Shown piece by piece: positions 43,969-52,850 of a DNA stretch of 64,000 nt. Both the position numbers and the translations under genes were made by a program. Each line of letters starts with the position of its first letter. Position 1 is the stretch's first letter. Source of the DNA: Desulfuromusa sp. (GTDB taxonomy: Bacteria; Desulfobacterota; Desulfuromonadia; Desulfuromonadales; Geopsychrobacteraceae); the NCBI GenBank assembly GCA_029933365.1, contig JAOZOH010000001.1:1-64000 (forward strand), read 5' to 3'. The notes under the pieces were generated by a model. That model had not been told where the DNA came from. It saw nothing but the letters and a program-made list of their open reading frames with translations, and ran no database searches.

Positions 43969-45144
43969 ATGTTATTTGGAAAAAAGCCTGGTTATGATCC
44001 TGACTACGATCTGAAGCTTGAAGAATCGCTTACCCAAAACGAATACCCGCGCGAGAAGATGGCGGCGGCGCGTGCGGCTGAACATACCTCGCTTTGCGCG
44101 CAGATGTGCACACCGGAAGTCTGGGATAAATATAAAGATATGGTCAGCAGCGGACCCGCCAAATGGACGCTTGCGCGGGCGATCAACACGGGAGTCATGT
44201 ATCCTGACAGTTTTGTTGGTTGTCATGCTGGTGACCGGGAATCTTATGATGATTTCAGGGATTTTTTCTATCCGGTCATCGAAAAATACCACACGGGATT
44301 CTCGATGGAAAAGGGCAGTCCGCCGCAGGGTACCCCCTCTGAACGGATGGATCCGGCCAGAATCACAGTTGATCTGAGCGACAGTGCCAAAGAAAAGATC
44401 GCTTCGACCAGGATCAGGGTTGCCCGCAATCTGTCAATGTTTCCGCTGAACCCTGGGGGGTCGCGTGAAAGCCGCGAAGAAGTCGCAGATCTGATGGCCA
44501 AAGTCTATGCGCGAATTCCGGTTGATTCCGATCTTGCGGGGGAGTTCTTTTTGCACACTGATATTTCTGATGCAAAGCGGCAAGAATTGATTGATGACCA
44601 TTTTCTCTTTCGTGGCAAGGATCGGATGCAGGCAGCTAGTGGTTATCACGAACACTGGCCCCATGGCCGGGGTGTCTATCTGAACCAAGCGAAGACTTTC
44701 ATCAACTGGGTGAATGAAGGCGACCATCTCAGAATTATTTCGATGGAGATGGGTGGCGACGTAAAGGCTGTCTTCGAGCGTCTGAGTGCTGGGGCAAAAG
44801 CCATTGAGGAGGGGGTGAAGGCCATAACAGGCATTGACGAAGCTTTTATGATGCACCCGAAATTTGGTGCTGTCACCTGTTGTCCTTCCAACATTGGCAC
44901 AGGAATGCGTGGTAGTGTACACATTATGGTGCCGAAGCTGATCGAATCCATTGGGTTTGAGTCAATTGATCGTCTGTGTCGCGAACGTAACTGCCAGGCA
45001 CGTGGAACTACGGGTGAGCATTCTGAAGTGTTGGATCGGATTGACGTAAGCAACTGGCGGCGGATAGGACTGCCCGAATATGAGCTTGTTGAGGATATGA
45101 TTCGCTGTGCCAACTTTCTGGCCGGTGAGGAGGATAAAATATAA
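43969..45144 (+). CDS. Phosphagen (arginine-type) kinase
   Basis: 391 residues, full length for the family. N-terminal helical domain (INTGVMYPDSFVGCHAGD corresponds to the guanidino-specificity loop) and the ATP:guanido phosphotransferase domain: STRIRVARNL (145-154), DHLRIISMEMGGD (252-264), CPSNIGTGMRGSVHIMVPKL (305-324, reactive Cys305), RGTTGEHSE (345-353; the Glu350 position favours arginine). The usual NEED is NEGD, so one of the two catalytic Glu (Glu225 in Limulus arginine kinase, by memory) is Gly251. AGGAGG precedes the ATG. Stores ATP energy as phosphoarginine; rare in bacteria, known in deltaproteobacteria and myxobacteria. Confidence 0.9.
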   Translation: MLFGKKPGYDPDYDLKLEESLTQNEYPREKMAAARAAEHTSLCAQMCTPEVWDKYKDMVSSGPAKWTLARAINTGVMYPDSFVGCHAGDRESYDDFRDFFYPVIEKYHTGFSMEKGSPPQGTPSERMDPARITVDLSDSAKEKIASTRIRVARNLSMFPLNPGGSRESREEVADLMAKVYARIPVDSDLAGEFFLHTDISDAKRQELIDDHFLFRGKDRMQAASGYHEHWPHGRGVYLNQAKTFINWVNEGDHLRIISMEMGGDVKAVFERLSAGAKAIEEGVKAITGIDEAFMMHPKFGAVTCCPSNIGTGMRGSVHIMVPKLIESIGFESIDRLCRERNCQARGTTGEHSEVLDRIDVSNWRRIGLPEYELVEDMIRCANFLAGEEDKI

Positions 45145-45196
45145 AAGTGGGGTGTTTGTCCGGCTATGATCAACCTCTATTTCAGCAAGGAAAATT

Positions 45197-46042
45197 TTGA
45201 ACGCTTTCTTTGATCGATTTACCGGCGCCGGTTATGTCTGCGCCCATCGTGGGGCACGTTCCATTGCCCCGGAAAATACCCTGTTGGCATTGGAAAAATC
45301 TCGTCATTGTAATGCCGATCTTTGGGAAATGGATGTTCAGGCGACTGCTGACGGGGAATTGGTTCTGTTGCATGACCATACACTTGAGCGAACAACTGAT
45401 GTTGTAACTCATCCTGAATTTTCTGATCGTAGCCCCTGGAATCTCGCGGAATTTACATATGCAGAGGTGCAGAAACTGGACGCAGGTTCCTGGTTCCTTC
45501 AATCGGATCCTTTTGGAACCATAGTATCAGGAGAAGTCTCACCGGATGATTTTCCAGCAATCAAAGTACAGCGGATTCCATTGTTGCGTGATGCTCTAAA
45601 CGATTGCCGTAAAAATGATTTTCCAGTCAATCTGGAGATTAAGGATCAAACTGGAACTGCCGCAGAAGGAACAATTGTCCAGAATGTTCTTGATCTGCTT
45701 AAAGAGACAAATACTGAACAGCTGGTTTTGCTCTCATCCTTCAACCATGATTATCTCCGTCAGACGAAGTGGCTGAATCGGAATATTGCCACGGCAGCTT
45801 TGGTGGAAACGCATCCAGAAAATCTTCTCGTTTACCTGCGTGATCTGGGCGTAGATGCCTATCATCCTGATCAAACGATAACCGATAACTCGTTGATCAG
45901 GCAACTGTCGGTTGCTGGAATGCGGGTTAATCTCTGGACAGTTAATGATCTTGATAGAGCACAATACTTTATAGACGCAGGGGCTACTTTCATCTGTACT
46001 GATTGGCCGCAACGCATGTCTGGTGGCGGTCATTCTGCTTGA
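45197..46042 (+). CDS. ugpQ: Glycerophosphodiester phosphodiesterase
   Basis: 281 residues from TTG 45197 after AAGGA. GDPD motifs: AHRGARSIAPENTLLALE, EMDVQATADGELVLLHDHTLERTT, VNLEIK and the ending NLWTVNDLDRAQYFIDAGATFICTDWP. No signal peptide: cytoplasmic, UgpQ-like. Hydrolyses glycerophosphodiesters to glycerol-3-phosphate and an alcohol. It follows the phosphagen kinase by 50 bp. Confidence 0.92.
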   Translation: MNAFFDRFTGAGYVCAHRGARSIAPENTLLALEKSRHCNADLWEMDVQATADGELVLLHDHTLERTTDVVTHPEFSDRSPWNLAEFTYAEVQKLDAGSWFLQSDPFGTIVSGEVSPDDFPAIKVQRIPLLRDALNDCRKNDFPVNLEIKDQTGTAAEGTIVQNVLDLLKETNTEQLVLLSSFNHDYLRQTKWLNRNIATAALVETHPENLLVYLRDLGVDAYHPDQTITDNSLIRQLSVAGMRVNLWTVNDLDRAQYFIDAGATFICTDWPQRMSGGGHSA

Positions 46043-46106
46043 ATTTCAACCCGCTTCGTGATAGAAGCACAGTCCTATTCAGGTTATAACTAAAGACAGA
46101 TTGAGA

Positions 46107-46595
46107 ATGAATACGGCTGAACAAGATCGATTCTTTATGCAGGCGGCACTGGATGAAGCGGCTGTTGCAGAGGGTTTGGCGGAGGTTCCGATCGGAGCGG
46201 TTGTGGTATTTGGCGACCAAATTGTCGGTCATGGGCACAACCTGCGTGAGACCAGCAACGATCCGACCACTCATGCTGAGATTATTGCAATTCAGCAAGC
46301 AGCTAAAAAATTAAACTCCTGGCGGCTGCTCGATTGTACTCTGTATGTCACGCTGGAACCCTGTGTCATGTGTATGGGGGCGATCATTCTGGCTCGGATT
46401 CCACAACTGGTGTTTGGCTGTCGTGATCCCAAGGTTGGCGCCGCCGGTTCAATTTATAATTTTGCCGAAGATGAGCGCTTTAACCATCAGGTACAAGTCA
46501 GAGAAGGAGTGCTGCAACAAGAATGCAGTACCCAACTGAGTAACTTTTTTCGTCAGTTACGGGAGCAGAAAAAAGAGCAGAAAAATCCAAAATAA
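46107..46595 (+). CDS. tadA: tRNA(adenine34) deaminase
   Basis: 162 residues from ATG 46107. Zinc site HAEI (TTHAEIIAIQQA) and PCVMC (LEPCVMCMGA), with ARIPQLVFGCRDPKVGAAGS and NHQVQVREGVL as in TadA. Converts A34 to inosine in tRNA-Arg(ACG), the very tRNA at 606. It is directly followed by tRNA-Ser. Confidence 0.95.
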   Translation: MNTAEQDRFFMQAALDEAAVAEGLAEVPIGAVVVFGDQIVGHGHNLRETSNDPTTHAEIIAIQQAAKKLNSWRLLDCTLYVTLEPCVMCMGAIILARIPQLVFGCRDPKVGAAGSIYNFAEDERFNHQVQVREGVLQQECSTQLSNFFRQLREQKKEQKNPK

Positions 46596-46602
46596 TAACT
46601 AC

Positions 46603-46690
46603 GGAGAGGTGTCCGAGAGGCCGAAGGTGACAGACTCGAAATCTGTTGTGGCGCAAGCCACCCGGGGTTCGAATCCCCGCCTCTCCGCCA
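46603..46690 (+). tRNA. tRNA-Ser(CGA), target of the conjugative element
   Basis: Acceptor GGAGAGG / CCTCTCC, anticodon stem ACAGA/TCTGT around CTCGAAA (anticodon CGA), long variable arm, encoded CCA at 46688-46690. The mobile region starts right behind it. Confidence 0.95.
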
Positions 46691-47049
46691 TAATATCAAT
46701 GGGTTAGCTGATTTCGGCTGGCCACTTGCTTTGTTTCAAATATAATTTTGTTATTTTGGTGGAAAGAAAGGTGGAAAGATATGTCGTGTCATATGGTCTC
46801 CTCCTATAGTTGTGTCTCTATTTGTTTCTGTCCGAAAGCTTCTTGATCTAGGGCTGTTGTTGCCACGGCCATTTTGTTGCGGCATGGATCACTTCCCGCT
46901 ACCCCTATATGTAGGATAAGTTCTCTCGTTAACTCTTTACGTCCGCCATTTATCACGGTTAGGCATGCTTATGGTGCTATGTGAGAGGTTGTAGTTGACG
47001 GGAACAGATATTTTCTAGTAAGGCCGCAATCCAATAGGAGTAAGGTAGT

Positions 47050-47283
47050 ATGGAAAAGGTCGATCTTTGTGCGTTAGCTGAAAACTGGTGCGCTCCCTTT
47101 GTTGCGCGCCGGGAAGTTTACCGATTTTCTGGAGGTATCGTCACGCCTCGTCATTTAGCCAACGAGGATTCCCGAGGCTCTGGTCCCGCGGGGAAAATCA
47201 CTGTTAATGGTCGAGTTGCCTATCCAACAGCAAGTTTAGTAACTTGGCTGGAAGGGCGCCTCAAGGTTTCTGAGGGAGTTTAG
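47050..47283 (+). CDS. Excisionase-like small DNA-binding protein
   Basis: 77 residues. FSGGIVTPRHLANEDSRGSGPAGKITVNGRVAYPTASLVTWLE follows the AlpA/excisionase pattern (tprtLAN.D..G.GP....R.V.Y....L..WLE). AGGAG precedes the ATG. First gene of the element; would help excision or regulate integration. Confidence 0.65.
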   Translation: MEKVDLCALAENWCAPFVARREVYRFSGGIVTPRHLANEDSRGSGPAGKITVNGRVAYPTASLVTWLEGRLKVSEGV

Positions 47284-47328
47284 TGGGTTGGGTGCCTAGA
47301 GTATTTTGCCGTGATGAAGTTCCGCTTT

Positions 47329-47982
47329 TTAGGTATACATCCGTCGCCCGCTCCAAACGACACGACCAATTATTCGTAGAGACTCAACGCGGTCTCTTTC
47401 GAATATCTCGGGGTCATAAAGTTCGTTATCGCTTTTGATGACAACCGAGCCGTCCAGCTTGAGCTGAATGCGTTTTACGAGAAGGGTATCCTCAAATTCG
47501 AGAACGTAGATTGCGCTATCTTCAATCCGAGTTGCTCGCAGGTCCACAAGAATCATGTCACCGTCATTCAGTGTTGGGTTCATGCTGTCCCCCTTCACTG
47601 AAAGCAGAGCTAAATCTTTTTCTGGAACACGTAAAAAATTCTGAACCCATTCCTCCTTGAAGGAAACAAAGTCTACGACCTGTTCGCTTTCAATATGTCT
47701 TCCTGAGCCAGCCCCAGCTTCAATTTCGTAACGCGGGAACATTACATATCCCTCTTGGTGAATTGAGTCTGATCTAAATTTCGAGCCTTCGTTCGCCAAT
47801 AGCCAGGCTGGGCTGGTGTCCGGGAAAACCTCCAATATTTTTTGGAGAATATTTACATCAGGAAAGCGATCTCCTCGTTCGTAGTTAGCCATGGTATTTT
47901 TATGGATACCTAGTTTGTCGGCAAGTTCCCCCTGCTGCATTTCTCCACGCAGTTCTTTGATCCGATCTCCAACGCTTTCCAC
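47329..47982 (-). CDS. CI/LexA-like repressor with S24 peptidase domain
   Basis: 217 residues from GTG 47982 (GGAGG 5 nt upstream). XRE HTH at about 4-55 (MQQGELADKLGIHKNTMANYERGDRFP), cleavage site AG in EIEAGAGSGRH, Ser in KGDSMNPT, Lys in TLLVKRIQ. Would be cleaved on RecA activation and so tie the element's genes to DNA damage. The dyad at 48000-48031 is its likely operator. Confidence 0.9.
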   Translation of the reverse strand: MESVGDRIKELRGEMQQGELADKLGIHKNTMANYERGDRFPDVNILQKILEVFPDTSPAWLLANEGSKFRSDSIHQEGYVMFPRYEIEAGAGSGRHIESEQVVDFVSFKEEWVQNFLRVPEKDLALLSVKGDSMNPTLNDGDMILVDLRATRIEDSAIYVLEFEDTLLVKRIQLKLDGSVVIKSDNELYDPEIFERDRVESLRIIGRVVWSGRRMYT

Positions 47983-47999
47983 TAAAACCTCCACATACG

Positions 48000-48052
48000 T
48001 GTGTCAAATAATAAATTATTGTCTTGACACATTCGTTCGTGTGATTTAAAAC
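48000..48052 (+). promoter_or_regulatory. Dyad operator and overlapping rightward promoter
   Basis: TGTGTCAA (48000-48007) and TTGACACA (48024-48031) are mirror images. TTGACA inside the right half, then 17 bp and TAAAAC, can serve as a promoter for the replication genes; binding of the repressor would block it and autoregulate. Confidence 0.55.
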
Positions 48053-48098
48053 AAAAACGAGTGTATTTAAACAATTTCATATCTGCCGTAAAGATTCT

Positions 48099-48329
48099 GT
48101 GTCTCTCGTTAACAGTGAGAACAGTCGAACAAGGTGTGGTTCACAAAAAATGAGCAGAAAAGATAAAAATACCACAAAATTTTGTGCTTCGGAAGTTTCT
48201 TTTGAATCCCGAGAAATCCATCCAACCCTTACCGGTACCAAACATACCCGGGTCATGAAGATGTTTGCGGAAGACTTGGTTCGACATGGACAGGAAGCAG
48301 ACAAGGTACAAGTCGAGGTCAACGAGTGA
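48099..48329 (+). CDS. Small hypothetical protein before the replication gene
   Basis: 76 residues from GTG 48099, or 59 from ATG 48150 (MSRKDKNTTKFCASEV). Basic, no known domain. Its stop overlaps the replication gene start (GTGA at 48326), so it is co-translated. May be a regulator of replication. Confidence 0.5.
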   Translation: MSLVNSENSRTRCGSQKMSRKDKNTTKFCASEVSFESREIHPTLTGTKHTRVMKMFAEDLVRHGQEADKVQVEVNE

Positions 48330-49174
48330 GCAGGTATTCAGTTGACGACCACAACATCGTGGGGGCTAATTTTGCTCCTGAACTATTAGCGGTTTTGGAA
48401 CGCTTCAGAAAAGAGATTGAGACAACCCCTAAAAATTTACCGGAATGGACACCAGTCAAAGGAGCATCACCAAACGAAATAGTTCGATCAGCTCTATTCA
48501 CAGCTCGCAACCGCAACAGTCGCAGGGTTTACCTTAAGCAGGCTGAAATTGTTGTCACTGGTGGTGGAAGCATTCTCTATCTGGGGGAAGAATTACGGCA
48601 GGACGACGAGCTTGTCTGGTTGCGGCTTATTCAACTCGCAAAAGGCCAACCTCTTGGTGATCCTATTCTCTTTACACCATATTCGTTTCTGAAAGCTATT
48701 GGCTGGGGGGTCAACAACTGGGGATATCAACACCTCAGAACATGTCTCCTGCGGATGAAAGCCACAGCTGTTCAGATAACCTCAAAACGACTTCACCAAA
48801 CGGTCGTAACAAGCCTTATCGATTATATCGTGATGTGGGATCCAGAAAAGAAAACCCCTCTAGTTCGCTGGGAAGTCAAAGTCTCTAAAGTTATGAGTTT
48901 TCTTTTCGCTGATGGTGCTTTCACCCTGATTGACCTGGAGCAGCGCAAAGCCCTGCCGGAGGGGATTGCCACAAAACTTCATAGCTATTGGTCAAGCCAC
49001 AAAAAGCCCTATCCGGTCAAAGCTGAAACCTTACAAAAGCTCTGTGCCAGCAACACCGAACTTCGGTTCTTTCGGAGGGAGTTGAAAAAAGCCTTAAACG
49101 CATTGGTTCATGTTGGATTTCTGGAAACCTGGGAAATAGAAACAAACCTGGTAGCAGTGATTCGCAAGAAATAA
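48326..49174 (+). CDS. TrfA-like plasmid replication initiator
   Basis: 282 residues. NEIVRSALFTARN, YLGEELRQDDELVWLRLIQLAKG, FTPYSFLKAIGWGVNNWGYQHLRTCLLRM and LATKLHSYW-type segment fit TrfA (IncP-type initiator with winged helices). It starts with GTG overlapping the previous gene and is directly followed by five iterons that it would bind. Its presence in an integrated element suggests replication in the excised form. Confidence 0.85.
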   Translation: MSRYSVDDHNIVGANFAPELLAVLERFRKEIETTPKNLPEWTPVKGASPNEIVRSALFTARNRNSRRVYLKQAEIVVTGGGSILYLGEELRQDDELVWLRLIQLAKGQPLGDPILFTPYSFLKAIGWGVNNWGYQHLRTCLLRMKATAVQITSKRLHQTVVTSLIDYIVMWDPEKKTPLVRWEVKVSKVMSFLFADGAFTLIDLEQRKALPEGIATKLHSYWSSHKKPYPVKAETLQKLCASNTELRFFRRELKKALNALVHVGFLETWEIETNLVAVIRKK

Positions 49175-49177
49175 AGG

Positions 49178-49350
49178 TATCGCTGTTTGACTCACAAACT
49201 ATCGCTGTTTGACTCACGGGGTATCGCTGAATGACTCACATAACTATCGCTGTAAGACTCACGGAAGTATCGCTGTTTGACTCACTGTGGATAACCCGGC
49301 TTTCGAATAAATTCAAAAGGTTAAAGACGCTTTTTCAGAGCGCTAACCTT
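49178..49350 (+). other. oriV: Vegetative origin: five iterons, DnaA box and AT-rich region
   Basis: TATCGCTGTTTGACTCAC-like 18-bp units start at 49178, 49200, 49222, 49245 and 49268 (22-23 bp steps, two turns of helix). TGTGGATAA (49286-49294) is a perfect DnaA box on the reverse strand; a T-rich region with repeated TTTAACC follows up to the next gene. Confidence 0.85.
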
Positions 49351-49383
49351 TCTTTAACCTTCTTTTAACCAATAGGGGAAACT

Positions 49384-50583
49384 ATGCAGAACTTATCACC
49401 TGAAGAAGTCATAGACTGGGTGGATCAGAATACCAAACAGATAATAGGGCATGCGAAAAAGTACCTTCCATTTGCACCTTACGATCGGGACGATTTTCTT
49501 CAGGACGCATATGAAGCTGCTCTTGAAGCATCCAGCATCTCCACAGAACGTCAGATTTCGTTTCCAGCCTGTTTCTGGATTGTTTTCAAGGGAAAAATCT
49601 CTGATGTCACCCCAAACCCCGGTTCTAAACGAAATGGTGGCTCGCATTCTCCACCATCTAACTTCTGCGATTGGTCAGATTTTTCCATGGAATCTGCTGT
49701 CCCAAACGACATGCTTGATCTTCCTGAGTCCTGGTCTGTCATTGACATTGACCGGGTTTATCCGCTCATCCGCCAGCATTTGACTTGTGCAGAAAATCGG
49801 ATCCTTGAAGTGCTTTTTGGCATCCACGATGGTCCTATGAAGATTCGAGAAGCAGCAAGACACTTAGGATGCTCCCCACCGAACGTTCGCCAAGCACTAA
49901 ACCGAGCCTGCAGTCGGATGACTTCTTTGGTCGAGAATGGGGAATTGAATATTCAAGTTATCGATGATGAGCTTGTCGACCTGCAACCCATATGGGCAGA
50001 TAACCCTGCTCAGCAGCCTGAGGTTCATCAAACAATAGTCGCTGAAACCCATGATGAACGAAAAAGCGGAGACAAAACCAATTTGGTCGAGCCAATACAA
50101 AGCCAGCCAGATTGTCGGCAAAGGGAACCAAGTATTCATCGTATCCATGAAGCAAACCCAGATTTGGCAACGACCTCAAACAAAAGCGATATGGCAAACA
50201 GATATGTTCTGCCGAACTTGGTCGACACTACATTCACGCAGATAGGAGTTCCCAATCATCTCGTTTCACTGAAAAACATATCAACCAAAGCGGACTTCGC
50301 CTTTGAGCGATTGGAACTGAGCACCGATTGGTCAAAAATGGTTGTTGGGACAAGCACTACGCTTTTTGTTGCAGACATAATGAATCTTACTGGTCCCGGC
50401 ATTGAAATCTGTCGCTTTATGCCTAAAGAAACATTGGAAAGTTTTTCCAACACGAAACGACAACGGCTATATTTAATTCCGACTGCGAGTAAGCATTGCC
50501 GAGACGGTCCCTTCCACTTTCATTCAGGAAGGCCACCAAATGATGATTCTGTCACAGACGACTATACCCTCTTAGCTGCCTAA
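49384..50583 (+). CDS. Sigma-70-like factor with a long C-terminal extension
   Basis: 399 residues. YDRDDFLQDAYEAALEA at about 37-53 resembles sigma region 2; a region-4 HTH is at MKIREAARHLGCSPPNVRQALNRACSRM (about 155-182). The C-terminal 200 residues have no known domain. A mobile-element sigma-like activator is the best reading. It lies after oriV and before the XRE gene. Confidence 0.62.
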   Translation: MQNLSPEEVIDWVDQNTKQIIGHAKKYLPFAPYDRDDFLQDAYEAALEASSISTERQISFPACFWIVFKGKISDVTPNPGSKRNGGSHSPPSNFCDWSDFSMESAVPNDMLDLPESWSVIDIDRVYPLIRQHLTCAENRILEVLFGIHDGPMKIREAARHLGCSPPNVRQALNRACSRMTSLVENGELNIQVIDDELVDLQPIWADNPAQQPEVHQTIVAETHDERKSGDKTNLVEPIQSQPDCRQREPSIHRIHEANPDLATTSNKSDMANRYVLPNLVDTTFTQIGVPNHLVSLKNISTKADFAFERLELSTDWSKMVVGTSTTLFVADIMNLTGPGIEICRFMPKETLESFSNTKRQRLYLIPTASKHCRDGPFHFHSGRPPNDDSVTDDYTLLAA

Positions 50584-50626
50584 TAATTATTCACACCGTA
50601 TTCTCTCGGGTCCCTGGAGGAAATCG

Positions 50627-51082
50627 ATGACTCTTGGCAAAAGAATCCGCACGATTCGCGGAGATAGGAAAATTGCCAATTTTGTAGAGGGCTATGATAT
50701 CTGCCCAAACACTCTGATGAACTACGAATCAGACAGAAGAAAACCGGACGCTGAGTTTCTGACCAAGCTCTGTGAATTCGAAGGAGTTGAACCTAACTGG
50801 CTTCTCGGGTTTCAGGAAACCAGCGGAACAGACATTCAGTACAAGAGAAATGTTTTGGAAATGGTTGCTATTGAAGCAACCAAACTGGCTCCGTTCCAGA
50901 TTGGGACAAAAATAGGGAAGCTCTTAACCTTAACCTACGAACGGGCAGCAATAACTCATGCGGGGAAAAACCAGATTGAGATCATTGTTAGAGAACTACT
51001 TGAGTTCCTGGACTCTCCAGGAAGAAAGGTAAAATCACCCCATGTGCGGGACGCCGATAATAAACGCAGCGCAATTGGTTAA
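50627..51082 (+). CDS. XRE-family helix-turn-helix protein
   Basis: 151 residues. HTH at about 3-55 (LGKRIRTIRGDRKIANFVEGYDICPNTLMNYESDRRKP, with unusual variation), then helical residues. CTGGAGG precedes the ATG. The 3' end overlaps the next gene by 41 nt. Confidence 0.7.
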   Translation: MTLGKRIRTIRGDRKIANFVEGYDICPNTLMNYESDRRKPDAEFLTKLCEFEGVEPNWLLGFQETSGTDIQYKRNVLEMVAIEATKLAPFQIGTKIGKLLTLTYERAAITHAGKNQIEIIVRELLEFLDSPGRKVKSPHVRDADNKRSAIG

Positions 51083-51488
51083 TCTGCCCCTGAAGGTACT
51101 CAACAGACTAAAGGCAGATGGTATCATTGACGATCCCGTGTCGGATAGTGACATGAGGGGACTGTCCATGATGGCCGATATCTGGGGGAAAGTTTGGTAT
51201 ATCCGTAGCATGCTATCCCCTTTGCCCCAAGCTTATCGTCAAAAGATTTTACTGACACCCGACATGTCCGGTCCCGAACGCTATGCCCTTACCTGCTATT
51301 TAAACGCCAAACAAGGGGAAAGAATTCGGGTCAAGGATATCATTGACAAAGTGCGGTATTATTTAAAGGCACATTTAACCGAGAGACAAGTAATCAAAGT
51401 TAGGGAAGTGGCCTATGACATCAGGCGTGGTCGTCGACTTGATCCGAGAAAGAAAGGAGATCGCAATCTGGAAATTGCTGAACAATAA
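51042..51488 (+). CDS. Hypothetical protein overlapping the XRE gene
   Basis: 148 residues, helical, basic at the C terminus (RRGRRLDPRKKGDR). No known domain. Shares 41 nt in another frame with the previous gene; coupling suggests one regulatory unit. Confidence 0.5.
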   Translation: MCGTPIINAAQLVNLPLKVLNRLKADGIIDDPVSDSDMRGLSMMADIWGKVWYIRSMLSPLPQAYRQKILLTPDMSGPERYALTCYLNAKQGERIRVKDIIDKVRYYLKAHLTERQVIKVREVAYDIRRGRRLDPRKKGDRNLEIAEQ

Positions 51489-51558
51489 TTCTGGAGATTG
51501 CTGCAATTAATAAAGGTAGTTATTTGTCTGGAAAACATCAATCCAATTTGAGTACAAC

Positions 51559-51665
51559 TTTGTACACCACATACTGCGAAATAACACCAACAAGTGGTGT
51601 ACAAAACTTTCTTGAAAATTTATACACCACATGATAGCTTATTAGTCATGAGTGTGGTGCACAAA
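51559..51665 (+). promoter_or_regulatory. Two equally spaced inverted repeats (operator) of the toxin-antitoxin pair
   Basis: TTTGTACACCAC / GTGGTGTACAAA (51559-51570, 51594-51605) and TTTATACACCAC / GTGGTGCACAAA (51619-51630, 51654-51665). In both the arms are 12 bp with a 23-bp spacer; the second set is offset by exactly 60 bp and runs over the gene's start. Typical of a cooperative repressor. Confidence 0.7.
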
Positions 51666-51980
51666 AATAACGACATGGTACTAGAAGGCATGCTTCGAGA
51701 CGAATTATCCCGTTGCGAAAATATGATGGCATCTCTGCGTAATGCCCTGGCGGAGTTCCCTAAAGGATCCTTACATCAGCGGCAGAGAAACTACAAAGGG
51801 AAGATATCCACCTACCACTATCTTAAATTTCGCGAGCAGGGAAAAAGTGCCTACCAGCATGTCCCTGAAAAACAGGTATCACTGTTTGAGCAGCAGATTG
51901 CAGAACGGCGCAAAAAGGATGCATCTCTGAAAAAGTACGCTGCCCGGGCAAAATATCTCAAAAAACTACTGAAGGTGTAG
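51648..51980 (+). CDS. Putative antitoxin-like helical protein
   Basis: 110 residues from ATG 51648 (or 101 from ATG 51675). Helical; LAEFPKGSLHQRQRNYKGKISTYHYLKFR and a basic coiled C terminus, similar to DUF6788-type small proteins. It begins in the operator and lies 1 bp before the nucleotidyltransferase gene. Role as antitoxin is inferred from arrangement. Confidence 0.5.
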   Translation: MSVVHKNNDMVLEGMLRDELSRCENMMASLRNALAEFPKGSLHQRQRNYKGKISTYHYLKFREQGKSAYQHVPEKQVSLFEQQIAERRKKDASLKKYAARAKYLKKLLKV

Positions 51981-51981
51981 C

Positions 51982-52665
51982 ATGGACCAATACAAACTGA
52001 AGACCACCCCTGAGATCCCTGCCGAAATTCTTGAACTGCTGTCTATCCTCACCCAAGCTGATTTTTTCGAGGATGGCTTGCTGATCGGTAGTTGGGCAAT
52101 GCTTTTTTATCAGGAAGTTTTGGGGATCAAATACGTCCTGAGAACTGGTGATATCGATTTTGCGCTGATTCCGGAAGTTCTGAAAAAAGCAAAAGCAGTA
52201 GATCTGGAGGCTATCTTCAAAAAATCGGGATTGGACTCTGTAACTGACTACAGTTCCGGGCTGCAAAAGTTTTTAAGCGAAATGTACGAGATCGAGTTTC
52301 TTGTCCATCGACGAGGAGGAAAGAGTGAAGTCAAGGATGTCAGAAAATACAATGTGAACGCTCTGAGCATGCCTTTTTTGGATATTCTGTTTATGCAGCC
52401 GATTAGGGTCGAGATGCCAGATTGCCAGGTTCGTATTCCGTGCTCTGAAGCACTCTTTTTTCATAAAATGATTATCGCTCAACGTCGAAAGGAAGGCTGG
52501 AAAAAGGAAAAAGACCTAGAGCAATGTGCAATTCTTGCCGAGCGACTAAACATTGAACTGCTCAGCAACATGGCACAGAGTTACAATAAAAGCCGAACAA
52601 CCATGAATAGCCTTCGAAAATCTTGCGAAGAAATTGGTTTCCGTTGTGACATACTGGGAGTTTAA
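51982..52665 (+). CDS. Nucleotidyltransferase-fold protein (toxin candidate)
   Basis: 227 residues. GSWAMLFYQEVLGIKYVLRTGDIDFAL contains the NTase pattern GS(x)nDxD; the C-terminal part has a helical substrate domain. Relatives of AbiEii/MenT type act as type IV-like toxins that modify tRNA or other targets. AAGGTG precedes the ATG, and the preceding small gene is the probable antitoxin. Confidence 0.68.
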   Translation: MDQYKLKTTPEIPAEILELLSILTQADFFEDGLLIGSWAMLFYQEVLGIKYVLRTGDIDFALIPEVLKKAKAVDLEAIFKKSGLDSVTDYSSGLQKFLSEMYEIEFLVHRRGGKSEVKDVRKYNVNALSMPFLDILFMQPIRVEMPDCQVRIPCSEALFFHKMIIAQRRKEGWKKEKDLEQCAILAERLNIELLSNMAQSYNKSRTTMNSLRKSCEEIGFRCDILGV

Positions 52666-52850
52666 CATCCATGAACGCTATCTTCCTTTCCCGTTTGAGT
52701 ATCGTATAGCTGCTGCCCCTATCAAGCAACTTCTTGTCATGCTTGGATTACAATCATAAAAGCCTCCCCCTTCCAACCACATCCTGACCGATGACCACTG
52801 AACAGTCTCTGAAAGACTTCCCCCCCTCCCCATGATCCAAACAGAACCAA

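Noticed and set aside
49178..49285. Five short regular repeats considered as a CRISPR array
   Set aside because: Repeat 18 bp with only 4-5 bp between; this is an iteron array next to a TrfA-like gene and DnaA box.
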